Origin: an uncultured Ignavibacteria bacterium
GTDB taxonomy: Bacteria > Bacteroidota > Ignavibacteria > Kapaibacteriales > UBA2268
NCBI GenBank assembly: GCA_903862655.1
Contig: CAIOZA010000107.1
Location: 1 to 64,000, forward strand
DNA: 64,000 nucleotides
Reading direction: 5' to 3'
Numbering within the stretch: position 1 is the stretch's first letter; the number at the start of each line of letters is the position of its first letter. Below the pieces are notes generated by a model. That model did no database searches and had not been told where the DNA came from. It saw only the letters and a program-made list of their open reading frames with translations. The position numbers were made by a program, and so were the translations under genes. This document shows, piece by piece, positions 1 to 8,000 of this stretch.

Positions 1-1157
1 CAACCTGGGTAGCTGCAGATGATAATAACAACGGAACAGCCTACACAGCAGGCACCGGAATAAATCTAGCCGGAGATACAATAGGCATAACCGCTGGCGG
101 AGTTACAGCAACCGAACTAGCATCAGACGCAGTCACAACAGTTAAACTAGCAACCGGAGCGGTAACAGAAGGCAAACTGGCATCAAACGCCGTAACTCAA
201 GCTAAAATTGCAGATGGCAATGTAATAACAGCCAAACTAGCAGATAATGCGGTAACAGAAGGCAAACTGGCAACTAATTCCGTAACTAGTGCTAAAATTG
301 CTGATGGCAATGTAACAACAGCCAAATTAGCAGATGGAGCAGTAACAGAAGGCAAGATGGCAGCAGATGCTGTCTCAATCGATGCATTAGCTGATGGAAT
401 ATCTGATGGTCAAACTACAGTATTTCTAGGTTATAATGCCGGATCCAATGATGATGGATCAGCAAACAACAATGTTGGTATTGGTGCTAGCTCATTAAAT
501 GCTAACACGACTGGAAATGCCAATGTTGCCGTGGGGCGCAATTCAATGAGTGGTAACACTTCGGGTTATAATAATATAGCAATTGGAGATGGGGCAGGAT
601 CAAATCTGAGAACAGGATATAATAATATCTATATTGATAATAATGGTGTTGCTGCGGAAAACGGTAAAATAAGAATCGGCGATGGCAATGAAAATGCATG
701 CTATATTGCAGGAATTTATTCCAACACAACCGCAACCGCTTCAAATTTGTTTGTTGATGAGAATGGGCAGTTAATGCGTTCAACATCATCGGCAAGATAC
801 AAAACAGCTATAACGGATATCAAAATCAATACAGAGGATATTTTCAAATTGAGACCTGTAAGTTATTTATCAAAAGCTGACGGCAAAGAGTATTTCGGTT
901 TGATAGCAGAGGAAGTAGCAGTTACAATACCTCTGTTAGCCTCCTACGCAAGGGAAAAAGACGTCGTAAAGGGTAGCACAAGCGAGAAACTTATACCAGA
1001 CGCAGTTCAGTATCCAATGCTAGCAGTTTTACTTCTGAATGAAATCAAGAAGCAGAAAACCGAATTGGACGCACAAAAGAAAATCAATAAAGAGCTCTTG
1101 TTAAGACTTGAGAAATTAGAGCAAATGCTGAATAAGCTGATAGAGAATAAAAAATAA
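1..1157 (+). CDS. Tail-fibre/adhesin-like protein with S74 intramolecular chaperone, 5'-truncated
   Basis: The reading frame is open from base 3 and runs off the left edge, so the true start lies upstream; the internal ATG at 357 is not the start. The N-terminal visible part has about ten-residue repeats of the type AVTEGKLASNAVTQAKIADG, which form trimeric beta/coiled shafts in phage tail fibres and bacterial adhesins. Next comes a Gly/Asn-rich region with hexapeptide-like repeats (GNANVAVG, GYNNIAIG), then the C-terminal chaperone starting at the SARYK motif, with LRPVSYLSK, YFGLIAEEVA and the closing coiled coil LLLRLEKLEQMLNKL. In the S74 (endosialidase chaperone) family this domain trimerises the fibre and then cuts itself off at a serine near SxRxK. 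No phage structural genes are visible nearby, so a chromosomal surface fibre is as likely as a prophage fragment. Decayed copies of its tail follow downstream. Confidence 0.8.
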   Translation, partial: TWVAADDNNNGTAYTAGTGINLAGDTIGITAGGVTATELASDAVTTVKLATGAVTEGKLASNAVTQAKIADGNVITAKLADNAVTEGKLATNSVTSAKIADGNVTTAKLADGAVTEGKMAADAVSIDALADGISDGQTTVFLGYNAGSNDDGSANNNVGIGASSLNANTTGNANVAVGRNSMSGNTSGYNNIAIGDGAGSNLRTGYNNIYIDNNGVAAENGKIRIGDGNENACYIAGIYSNTTATASNLFVDENGQLMRSTSSARYKTAITDIKINTEDIFKLRPVSYLSKADGKEYFGLIAEEVAVTIPLLASYAREKDVVKGSTSEKLIPDAVQYPMLAVLLLNEIKKQKTELDAQKKINKELLLRLEKLEQMLNKLIENKK

Positions 1158-1209
1158 ATAACGGCATCAACGAGAGTACAATTTTTATGATGATGCAGGG
1201 TTAAAAGTA

Positions 1210-1413
1210 ATGACGGATAAGGATTACAGAAGAATAGGCGCAATCTCAGCTTTGAATAATGTCGAGTCCAGGGTTTTACATAATCTATGCGAAACCCTGG
1301 CAATCGACAATCCTACTTTTATTAAGGGGAAGGATCAGTCAATAGAATATATGTATAGCCGAGCCTGGTCAGAAATGCCTATAGTAGATGAAGAAAAATA
1401 TAATTATTTGTAA
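1210..1413 (+). CDS. Small hypothetical protein, paralogue of the one at 1763
   Basis: This 67-residue protein starts MTDKDYRRIG, contains AIDNPTFIKG and ends in a conserved EYMYSRAWSEM block. I recognise no family. The strongest support for its being real is a second copy at 1763-1969 that shares the start, the (S/A)IDNP(T/F)FIK motif and the EYMYSR(A/G)W(S/T)EM block, with conserved DNA between the copies. It lies about 50 bases after the S74 fibre gene on the same strand, so it may be co-transcribed with it. It has no signal peptide or membrane segment and is probably cytoplasmic. Confidence 0.55.
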   Translation: MTDKDYRRIGAISALNNVESRVLHNLCETLAIDNPTFIKGKDQSIEYMYSRAWSEMPIVDEEKYNYL

Positions 1414-1449
1414 TGAAAGTTTTTATTCATTATTAAAGAAAATATTAAT

Positions 1450-1647
1450 ATGAATTATAATCAAAATGAACAAAGTTATATATTGGAAAATCAGCAGATT
1501 GATCAAAACTCTTCTGAATTATTCCATTATGAATTCAATTCTGGTCAGTCAGAACAGGAAACTCTTAAATGTTTGACTTCTGAGAATGAACAGGACTTGG
1601 AAGAACTCCTTATCAAAAGAAATATGTTGAGATCAGACTCAATCTGA
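1450..1647 (+). CDS. Small Gln/Glu/Asn-rich hypothetical ORF, possibly frameshifted
   Basis: This is a 65-codon reading frame between the two paralogous small genes, polar and rich in Gln, Glu, Asn and Ser, without a recognisable domain. Just past its stop, another frame continues with SEQDLDYYKIKQQLNKWKSK up to a stop at 1720. That stretch resembles both the ORF's own NEQDLEELLIK segment and the coiled-coil tail of the S74 protein. A frameshifted remnant of a longer coiled-coil protein is therefore as likely as an intact gene. The ribosome binding site is weak. Confidence 0.3.
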   Translation: MNYNQNEQSYILENQQIDQNSSELFHYEFNSGQSEQETLKCLTSENEQDLEELLIKRNMLRSDSI

Positions 1648-1674
1648 GCAAGATTTGGATTATTATAAAATTAA

Positions 1675-1720
1675 GCAACAGCTGAACAAGTGGAAAAGCA
1701 AATCTAGAAAAACCGGGTAG
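1675..1720 (+). repeat. Decayed copy A of the S74 coiled-coil tail
   Basis: The bases at 1675-1693 match the S74 gene's tail at 1121-1139 (native core reads QMLNKL; here QQLNKW) and the frame ends in a stop at 1718-1720. No upstream chaperone sequence is joined to it. The match is seen by eye and is short, so homology is an inference supported by two further copies downstream. Confidence 0.45.
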
Positions 1721-1762
1721 TTAACTGGAAAAAAACATTTTCACTAGGATTAGTAAAAAAAA

Positions 1763-1969
1763 ATGACGGATAAGGATTACAGACGAATAGGTGAAATATT
1801 AGCTAGGAACAATGTCAAGCCCAAGGTTATACACGATCTATGTGATATACTTTCAATTGACAATCCTTTCTTTATTAAGGCCCAGTTAATTGAATATATG
1901 TATAGCCGAGGGTGGACAGAAATGTCTTGGCTTAAAAAACAGGAATTTGAAATTCTGAATCAGCAATGA
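1763..1969 (+). CDS. Small hypothetical protein, paralogue of the one at 1210
   Basis: This 68-residue protein is a second copy of the 1210 gene. It opens with the identical MTDKDYRRIG, carries VIHDLCDILSIDNPFFIK and ends with LIEYMYSRGWTEMSWLKKQE. The two copies differ mainly at mid-protein positions and in the C-terminal dozen residues, and this one lacks three residues of the GKDQS stretch. The pattern of conserved ends and motif suggests selection on the protein rather than a recent neutral duplication. Function and family are unknown. It sits among S74 tail remnants, which implies that fibre gene and small gene were duplicated together as a unit. Confidence 0.55.
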   Translation: MTDKDYRRIGEILARNNVKPKVIHDLCDILSIDNPFFIKAQLIEYMYSRGWTEMSWLKKQEFEILNQQ

Positions 1970-2097
1970 TGTAAATATTGATGTTGAATTTTAGAAAGAT
2001 TTAAATTATATCTGATTAGTCACAGCGAAAAATTTCTTCTCGACGGGAAATCAAAAAGTTTTATGTTATGTGTTATTATTAAGCTGAGGTTTAATGA

Positions 2098-2210
2098 CAA
2101 TAAAAAATCACAAGAGACTAAGAGGCTAGAGCGATTACAATCTGAGCTACATTGGGATCGCTTTAACAATGGTGCAACAGCTGAATAAGCTGCAAGAAAA
2201 AGTAAGGTAA
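2098..2210 (+). repeat. Decayed copy B of the S74 coiled-coil tail
   Basis: One frame reads KSQETKRLERLQSEL, a coiled-coil pattern. After a frame change the sequence reads QQLNKLQEKVR followed by a stop at 2208-2210. The core at 2174-2192 shares the run gctgaataagctg with the intact gene (1127-1139). Stops and frame changes show it is not translated as a unit. Confidence 0.45.
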
Positions 2211-2314
2211 AATTCACATTTAAGTTGAGGTATTATGAATCCAAAAAACATATTAATGAATTGCTTCAAGTGAAAAAATACACCTAGCAAATTTTCATCT
2301 TTTTAAAAACTTGC

Positions 2315-2354
2315 GCAACTGCTGAATAAGCTGCAATTAACAAAAATCAATTAG
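2315..2354 (+). repeat. Decayed copy C of the S74 coiled-coil tail
   Basis: The core at 2315-2333 again carries gctgaataagctg and reads QLLNKLQLTKIN before a stop at 2352-2354. It lies directly before the terminator hairpin at 2361, the position expected of the last codons of a gene. The rest of the gap 1970-2534 holds no convincing ORF. Confidence 0.45.
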
Positions 2355-2360
2355 AGGAAG

Positions 2361-2399
2361 TGGTCCTGAAGTTCTATTTAGAATTTTGGGACCATTTTT
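2361..2399 (+). terminator. Rho-independent terminator ending the S74 region
   Basis: TGGTCC at 2361-2366 pairs with GGACCA at 2389-2394, with an inner TTCT/AGAA pairing, and is followed by a T run at 2395-2399. It falls directly after the last decayed S74 tail, consistent with the ancestral 3' end of that transcription unit. Confidence 0.65.
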
Positions 2400-2534
2400 A
2401 ATTAAACTTATGTTAACGCGAGCTAATAATTTTGATCCTAAGGCTTGAAGTCCAAATGTCTCCCGATATCCATGATTCTTACTAAAATCAGAATGTCATT
2501 TGAATGAGTGAGTTTTTTTGATATTTCTGTAGGC

Positions 2535-3698
2535 TCAGGATTGTATATCCCAAGACCAAGGAAGTGTAATTATAACTTCAGCCCCTATTAAATTGTTCTT
2601 GACTTCTATATGTCCATTGTGTGCATCCAGTATTAGTTTTACAAGAGCAAGGCTTAGTCCGATTCCGTTAGAATGATTGTTAATATCGTCAGAATGAAAA
2701 ATCTTAAATAGATTGTCAAGAGTCTCACTAGTGAATCCTTTGCCCTGATCCGCAATGCTGATTAAAATTAGATCTTCAACTTTATTTACATTTATTGTAA
2801 TCACTGAATCCATTGTTGAGAAGTTAGCGGAATTATCAAGAATTGAATCAAAAGCTAAACTGATTAAATAATTATCAGCAATGGTAAAGTGATTACCTGG
2901 TTGGATTCTCTTATCGATTGTAATGTTTTTTTCCTTAATCTTCTTCTGACACGTCAAAATTGAACTGTCAAGAACTTCATTAATAGAAATCTGATTAAAA
3001 TTCATTTCATACTTATCAATACGAATTTTAGCTATGATTAGTGACAGTGCCGTGATTCGCTTCAATTTGCTGGCAGAACTATTAATTATTTCCGAGAAGA
3101 AAATAATAGAATCCAAGTCCTTTTTATCCTTAATTAGAGCCGAGAAATTCAATATTGAATTGAGAGGTGTATTGAGTTCATGTGCGAGTAGATTGAGAAA
3201 ATAATTCTTAGAAATATCCAGTGATCTAAGGTCTTTGTTAGCTTCTTCGAGTTCATTTTTGTATTTAATTAGCTGCTTATTCTTATTGTATATTGATAAT
3301 GCTGATTTAATAGTAAGAATAAAATCTTGGGGTTCCCACGGTTTTGTAATATACCGGAATAATTTTGCATTATTGACTGCATTGGTTATTCCTTCTAGAG
3401 TGGCAGCACCGGTTAACATTATCAGAACAATATCGGGGTATTTGTCATAGATAATTTTCAGAAATTCATCGCCTCTCAGCTCAGGCATTATATTGTCTGT
3501 AATAACCAACGGAACATCATAGCCATTTAGAATGTAATTATCGATTAGTTCTATAGCTTCAGAAGCTCTTTCGCAGATTTCAATTATGAATTCATCGTTG
3601 AATTCCATCTTCAATTGAAATCTTAAACCACTCAAGACAATTTTCTCATCGTCTACTGCGACAATTACCTGTTTTAAACTATTATTACTTTTTCTCAC
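2535..3698 (-). CDS. Receiver-histidine kinase hybrid (REC-HisKA-HATPase)
   Basis: The 387-residue protein has an N-terminal receiver domain (residues about 10-135) with the acidic pair D16-D17, phospho-acceptor D68 in VITDNIMP, T96 and K119 in ITKPWE. A helical linker leads to a HisKA dimerisation domain with H173 in LLAHELNTPLN, and an HATPase_c domain with N289, ADQGKG (D317) and NGIGLSLALV. It has no membrane segments or sensory input domain, so it is a soluble kinase whose activity is presumably set by phosphorylation of its own receiver. It is last in a three-gene minus-strand operon, 30 bases after the receiver/HD-GYP-like gene. Its likely input is the large PAS kinase at the head of the operon. 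Confidence 0.9.
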   Translation of the reverse strand: MRKSNNSLKQVIVAVDDEKIVLSGLRFQLKMEFNDEFIIEICERASEAIELIDNYILNGYDVPLVITDNIMPELRGDEFLKIIYDKYPDIVLIMLTGAATLEGITNAVNNAKLFRYITKPWEPQDFILTIKSALSIYNKNKQLIKYKNELEEANKDLRSLDISKNYFLNLLAHELNTPLNSILNFSALIKDKKDLDSIIFFSEIINSSASKLKRITALSLIIAKIRIDKYEMNFNQISINEVLDSSILTCQKKIKEKNITIDKRIQPGNHFTIADNYLISLAFDSILDNSANFSTMDSVITINVNKVEDLILISIADQGKGFTSETLDNLFKIFHSDDINNHSNGIGLSLALVKLILDAHNGHIEVKNNLIGAEVIITLPWSWDIQS

Positions 3699-3728
3699 AA
3701 ACTAGCCACCCCTCTTTAGACTCTCTGA

Positions 3729-5015
3729 TTATCCATATACAAAAATTGGTTCTTTGATTTCTCCGAGTATATTATACTTCATCAATGAGATAATAAGATC
3801 GTCAGATATTTCTAATCCTTCAGATACCAATTTCATATTTGAAGTGTCGTATATTGAATCAGCAAGCACCATCCCAAAAGCTAATTCTTTAAATGTAACA
3901 GCCTTAATGACACTTTTGATTTTTTCGGCTGGCTTTGGAATGTTCACATTATATGCTTTAAATGCATAGTCTTCATTTGAATTATCGCTCAGTACATTGA
4001 GATATGCAGCATGGTAGAACTGTGGGTTTATTGACATTTTTGCAAGTACTGCCGATGATGACATTCCATTAACAATATACTTGTCGTAATCGAATGTAAT
4101 TCTGATTATTTTGGCGATTTGTAGGGAGGGAATATCAATTGGAAATGGTTTTTCAAAATTGGACAGAGAATGGAAATAATACCTAACAGCATTGCCGACA
4201 TTACTGAAGCATGGTATTTTGAGTAATGAATCGAGAGCTGATAAATTGCTTTGAGCCAGTTGCTTAATTTCGTTTTTTGACAAATTATCAGAGTAAAAAT
4301 ACCGTTCAATTAGAGCATTGTCGATATTAATACATCCCAAATGAGAAAGAAGAACACCATAAGTGACATCAATACTATTTGAAAGATTTGATTGAGAAAG
4401 AATTTTATGGGAGTACAGCCTCATTCGCTGAATTTTATCTTTGACAATAGGATTAGAATTCAATTGGAGTTCAGCTAGAGCAAAGATTGCTTTTTCAAAT
4501 TGAGAAAGTATATCTAACTCTAAATCCTGAAGCTTTTTGGTTCTGGATTCAACTTTTTCTTGAAGCTCATTATTGAGTTTTTCAATCATTTCATCCTGCT
4601 GTTTCAGTATTTTAGCTTCAAAAAAAGCTTTAAATGCAGCAGTGATAGTTAGTTTGAGATCGTTCTTTTCCCAGGGTTTGGGAATGTAACGATAAAGATT
4701 AGCCCATTTGATTGAATTCTCAATTCCATCGAGTGATGCCTGACCTGTAAGGAGAATTGATTTTGTTTCGGGTGATCTGTCTTTGATAAGTCTCAGTAAC
4801 TCATCGCCATACATTTCGGGCATGATATAATCTGATATAACTAAAGGAATGTCATAATTATTTTGGAGAAAATCATCTACCAGCTCGAGTGCTTCGATGC
4901 CATTCTCAGCTGTAGCGATAAGTATTTTTCCATAAAATGCATTGTTAAGCTCAATTGCAAGACTGTCCAGAACAATTTTTTCGTCATCTACACAAATAAT
5001 TACAGGTTTTTTCAT
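3729..5015 (-). CDS. Response regulator with degenerate HD-GYP-like output domain
   Basis: This 428-residue protein starts with a receiver domain (VDDEK, phospho-acceptor in VISDYIMP, LLTGQA, IPKPWE; about residues 5-125), then a coiled coil (about 130-170), then a region laid out like an HD-GYP or HDOD phosphohydrolase. The C-terminal tail (KELAFGMVLADSIY, then a VSEGLEIS-type segment) is typical of receiver-HD regulators. Where active HD-GYP proteins have LHDIGK, this one reads LLSHLGCINI, and the later metal-binding histidines are not evident. It is therefore probably catalytically dead and may bind c-di-GMP or partner proteins instead. It starts 6 bases after the kinase stop codon, so the two are translationally coupled. 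Confidence 0.8.
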   Translation of the reverse strand: MKKPVIICVDDEKIVLDSLAIELNNAFYGKILIATAENGIEALELVDDFLQNNYDIPLVISDYIMPEMYGDELLRLIKDRSPETKSILLTGQASLDGIENSIKWANLYRYIPKPWEKNDLKLTITAAFKAFFEAKILKQQDEMIEKLNNELQEKVESRTKKLQDLELDILSQFEKAIFALAELQLNSNPIVKDKIQRMRLYSHKILSQSNLSNSIDVTYGVLLSHLGCINIDNALIERYFYSDNLSKNEIKQLAQSNLSALDSLLKIPCFSNVGNAVRYYFHSLSNFEKPFPIDIPSLQIAKIIRITFDYDKYIVNGMSSSAVLAKMSINPQFYHAAYLNVLSDNSNEDYAFKAYNVNIPKPAEKIKSVIKAVTFKELAFGMVLADSIYDTSNMKLVSEGLEISDDLIISLMKYNILGEIKEPIFVYG

Positions 5016-5021
5016 GATGTA

Positions 5022-8000
5022 TTAGTTTGTTTCTATTGGTATATATATTCTGAACTCAGTTCCAACGTTAATTTCGCTATCGAATTCGATTCTACCGCTA
5101 TGCTTTTCAATAATCTTTTTTACTATGTCAAGTCCTATCCCAGTACCTTCTCCCAAAGGTTTCGTTGTAAAGAAAGGATTGAATATCTTGTCTCTGATTT
5201 CAATGGGTATTCCGGCACCCGTATCTCTAAAAGTAATTACCACAGCCCCTTGGTTTTCTTGGGTGCCAATAAAAATCTTACCCTTGTAATCCATAGATTG
5301 AAGAGCATTTAGAATCAGGTTAGTCCAGACCTGATTCAGTTCATCGGGATAGCATCGGACTGGTTTGTTATACTCAAAGGACTTTGTAACTTCTACTCCC
5401 AACTTTGTAATATTAAGATAAAGGGTTAATACTGTATCCAGTCCGTCCTCAATCAAGTAATCAACTGATAAGGAATTATTGTCATATCTGGCATAATTTT
5501 TTAAGGCAAATACAATTTTATTTGCTCTTTCGGTAGCAGTCTTAATGATATTTGTACTTGTAAAAAGAGTAGAAATTTTTGATGCAATTCTGATTAGCTC
5601 TTCAAATTTTTCTGATTGAAAAATAGGAATAAATTTATCGTAGTCGGAATATATTCCCATTTCAATGAATTTACCAGCCATTTCGAAACTATCGGATATT
5701 CCTTTTTCCTCAAATTCAGCTTTCAAAGAGCTGATTAATTCTCTTTCTTCTCTGGTTGTCATGGTCATTGATTTGTTTTGTGCAATTTTGATAAGTTCGT
5801 GGAATACTTCAATAAACTCAGTAGAATACGTTCCAAAATTCCTTAAATTCCCTAGAAGAAAAAACATCGAATCGATAACTGATTCATTAGAAGCACGAAT
5901 AGCTCCTAAAGGAGAATTAATCTCATGAGCAACTCCAGCCACCAGCTGTCCTAAAGATGCGAGTTTTTCTGATTGAATTAGTTTTTCCTGAGTTTTTTTC
6001 AGATCTGATAAATCTTCAAAGAATGCTGCATAGTTCTTTTGATTTTCGACGTAAAATTCAGCAACTGACATATATGCAGGAAAAATGGTCCCATTCTTTT
6101 TTAATGCAGTTACTTCTAAAGTCTTTCCAACCATTGATTTATCATTAAAATCAGATTTATTAGTAAGAAACTGATCATGTTTTGGTCTTGAATCCATTGG
6201 TATGAGGACATTCATTGATTTATTCAATAATTCATCCTGTTCATAACCAAAAAGTCTATTAAGTGAGTCATTAACTGATATAATTCTGCCCTTATCATCA
6301 ATTGTCATAATCCCAACAAATGCACTGTCAATAATCGCTCTGATTTTTGCTTCGCTGACCTTGAGTGCTTCTTCGATTCGTTTCCTATCAGTAATGTCAA
6401 CCATGATAGTTAGCAATAACTTTTCATCCTGCATTTCGATCAGGTCAACAGAAAATAAACCAATTCTTATCTCGCCCGATTTAATCTTAATTTCTACTTC
6501 ATAATCCTGAACAGAACCTTTCTCTTGCATCATCTCAAGTGCTCTTGCTCTATCTTCGATATGAGCGAACAGGGAAAGATCTTCCGGTGATTTGCCGATT
6601 ACTTCGTCACGTGAATACCCCGTGACTTTTGAGAAAGCCTCATTAATATCCATGTAGCAGTTAGCATCAAGAGACGTCAAAGCCATTAATGCGCTATGAG
6701 AATGGAAGATTTTAGAGAATTTTTCCTCAGATTTTTTAATTGCCGAAATATCCTTAGTAATGCCAAAAAGTGCATTCTTGCCATTCCAAATACCTGGGAT
6801 TACTTTAGTTTCAACTGGTATCTGATTACCTTCTTTGGTGACAACAGGAACAGGACAACTTTCTGTAATACCCTGCAACATTTCCATAACTATTCTCCCT
6901 GCCTCATCGCGGCGTTCCGGAGGATGAACCATCAGTATATTCTTGCCAATAAGCTCTTCTTCAGAAAAATTCAATCTATCGGTCACAGTCTTATTGACTT
7001 TTATCATGTTGCCGGCTTCATCTAATACAAAAAGTAGATCATTATTGGTATTGAAAAACTTCGTAAAATTAGTTTCACTCTGTTTTATTTCAAGACCAGC
7101 TTCCATAATTTCTGAAATGTCAAAATTAATTCCAATCATCTTAACCGCTTCGCCATCCATGTTTCTGATAACATTAGCAGTAGCCTTGATATATCTGATT
7201 TTATTGCCCAATCCTATCGTTCTGAATTGCAGGTCATATTCTTTTTCACCCTTAATTGCCATATCAAGTGCTCGAACACATAAAGGCTGGTCTTCAGGAT
7301 GTACTTTTCCAAACCATGTGTCGAAAATACCTTCAAAGTTTTCTTCAGAAATATCATATAAAACATACATGGATTTATCCCAAATCAAGCTATTGTCCCC
7401 GATATTCCATTCCCAGATGCCAAGAGAAGAAGCATTGATTGCTAGTGTAAGCCTTTCATTCAGATCAAGAATAATTTGTTCGTGATTTTTTCGTACGGAG
7501 ATGTCTTCGAAAATGGCTGCAAAGTAATTAGGTGCGGGACTATAACAATTTACCCTGATGTGCTTATTGAAAGTTTGAGAAAAATATTCCATTTCGAATG
7601 GTTCACCTGTTAGGCCTACATTACAATATTTTTTGATCATATTGATGTCGGCATTAGGCATTAACTCCATGATAGTCTTACCTTTAACCGCTTCCGGTGA
7701 AAAACCGCTAAATGATTCGTAATAACTGTTTGATTCAATGAATCTGAAGTCAACGGGGATATTGTTTTCATCGGTGATAGCCTCATGCAAAACGAATCCG
7801 CTATTCATGTGCTCAAATAACTCACGGTATTTTTTTTCGCTTTCCTTAGTTGAAATCTCCATGCTTATCCTTTCGGATACATCGCGGGTAATTGCTATCA
7901 ATCCTCTTATTACTTTATTTGAATCATAAATCGCTCCACAACTGAATTCAGAATGAAAGTAAGATCCATCTTTTCTCTTTAGTTTGAATTTCAACTCTCT

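Noticed and set aside
1121-2354. Invertible shufflon-type cassette array
   Set aside because: The tail echoes are short, all in the same orientation, without visible recombination sites or a recombinase gene.
1-2400. Prophage
   Set aside because: Only an S74 fibre-like protein is present; there are no capsid, tail-assembly, integrase or lysis genes, and the S74 domain is common in chromosomal adhesins.
4863-5312. 149-codon plus-strand ORF
   Set aside because: It runs antisense across the junction of two well-supported signalling genes and has no recognisable protein features.
6943-7485. 180-codon plus-strand ORF
   Set aside because: It is antisense to PAS domains of the sensor kinase; the hydrophobic composition is an artefact of the opposite strand.
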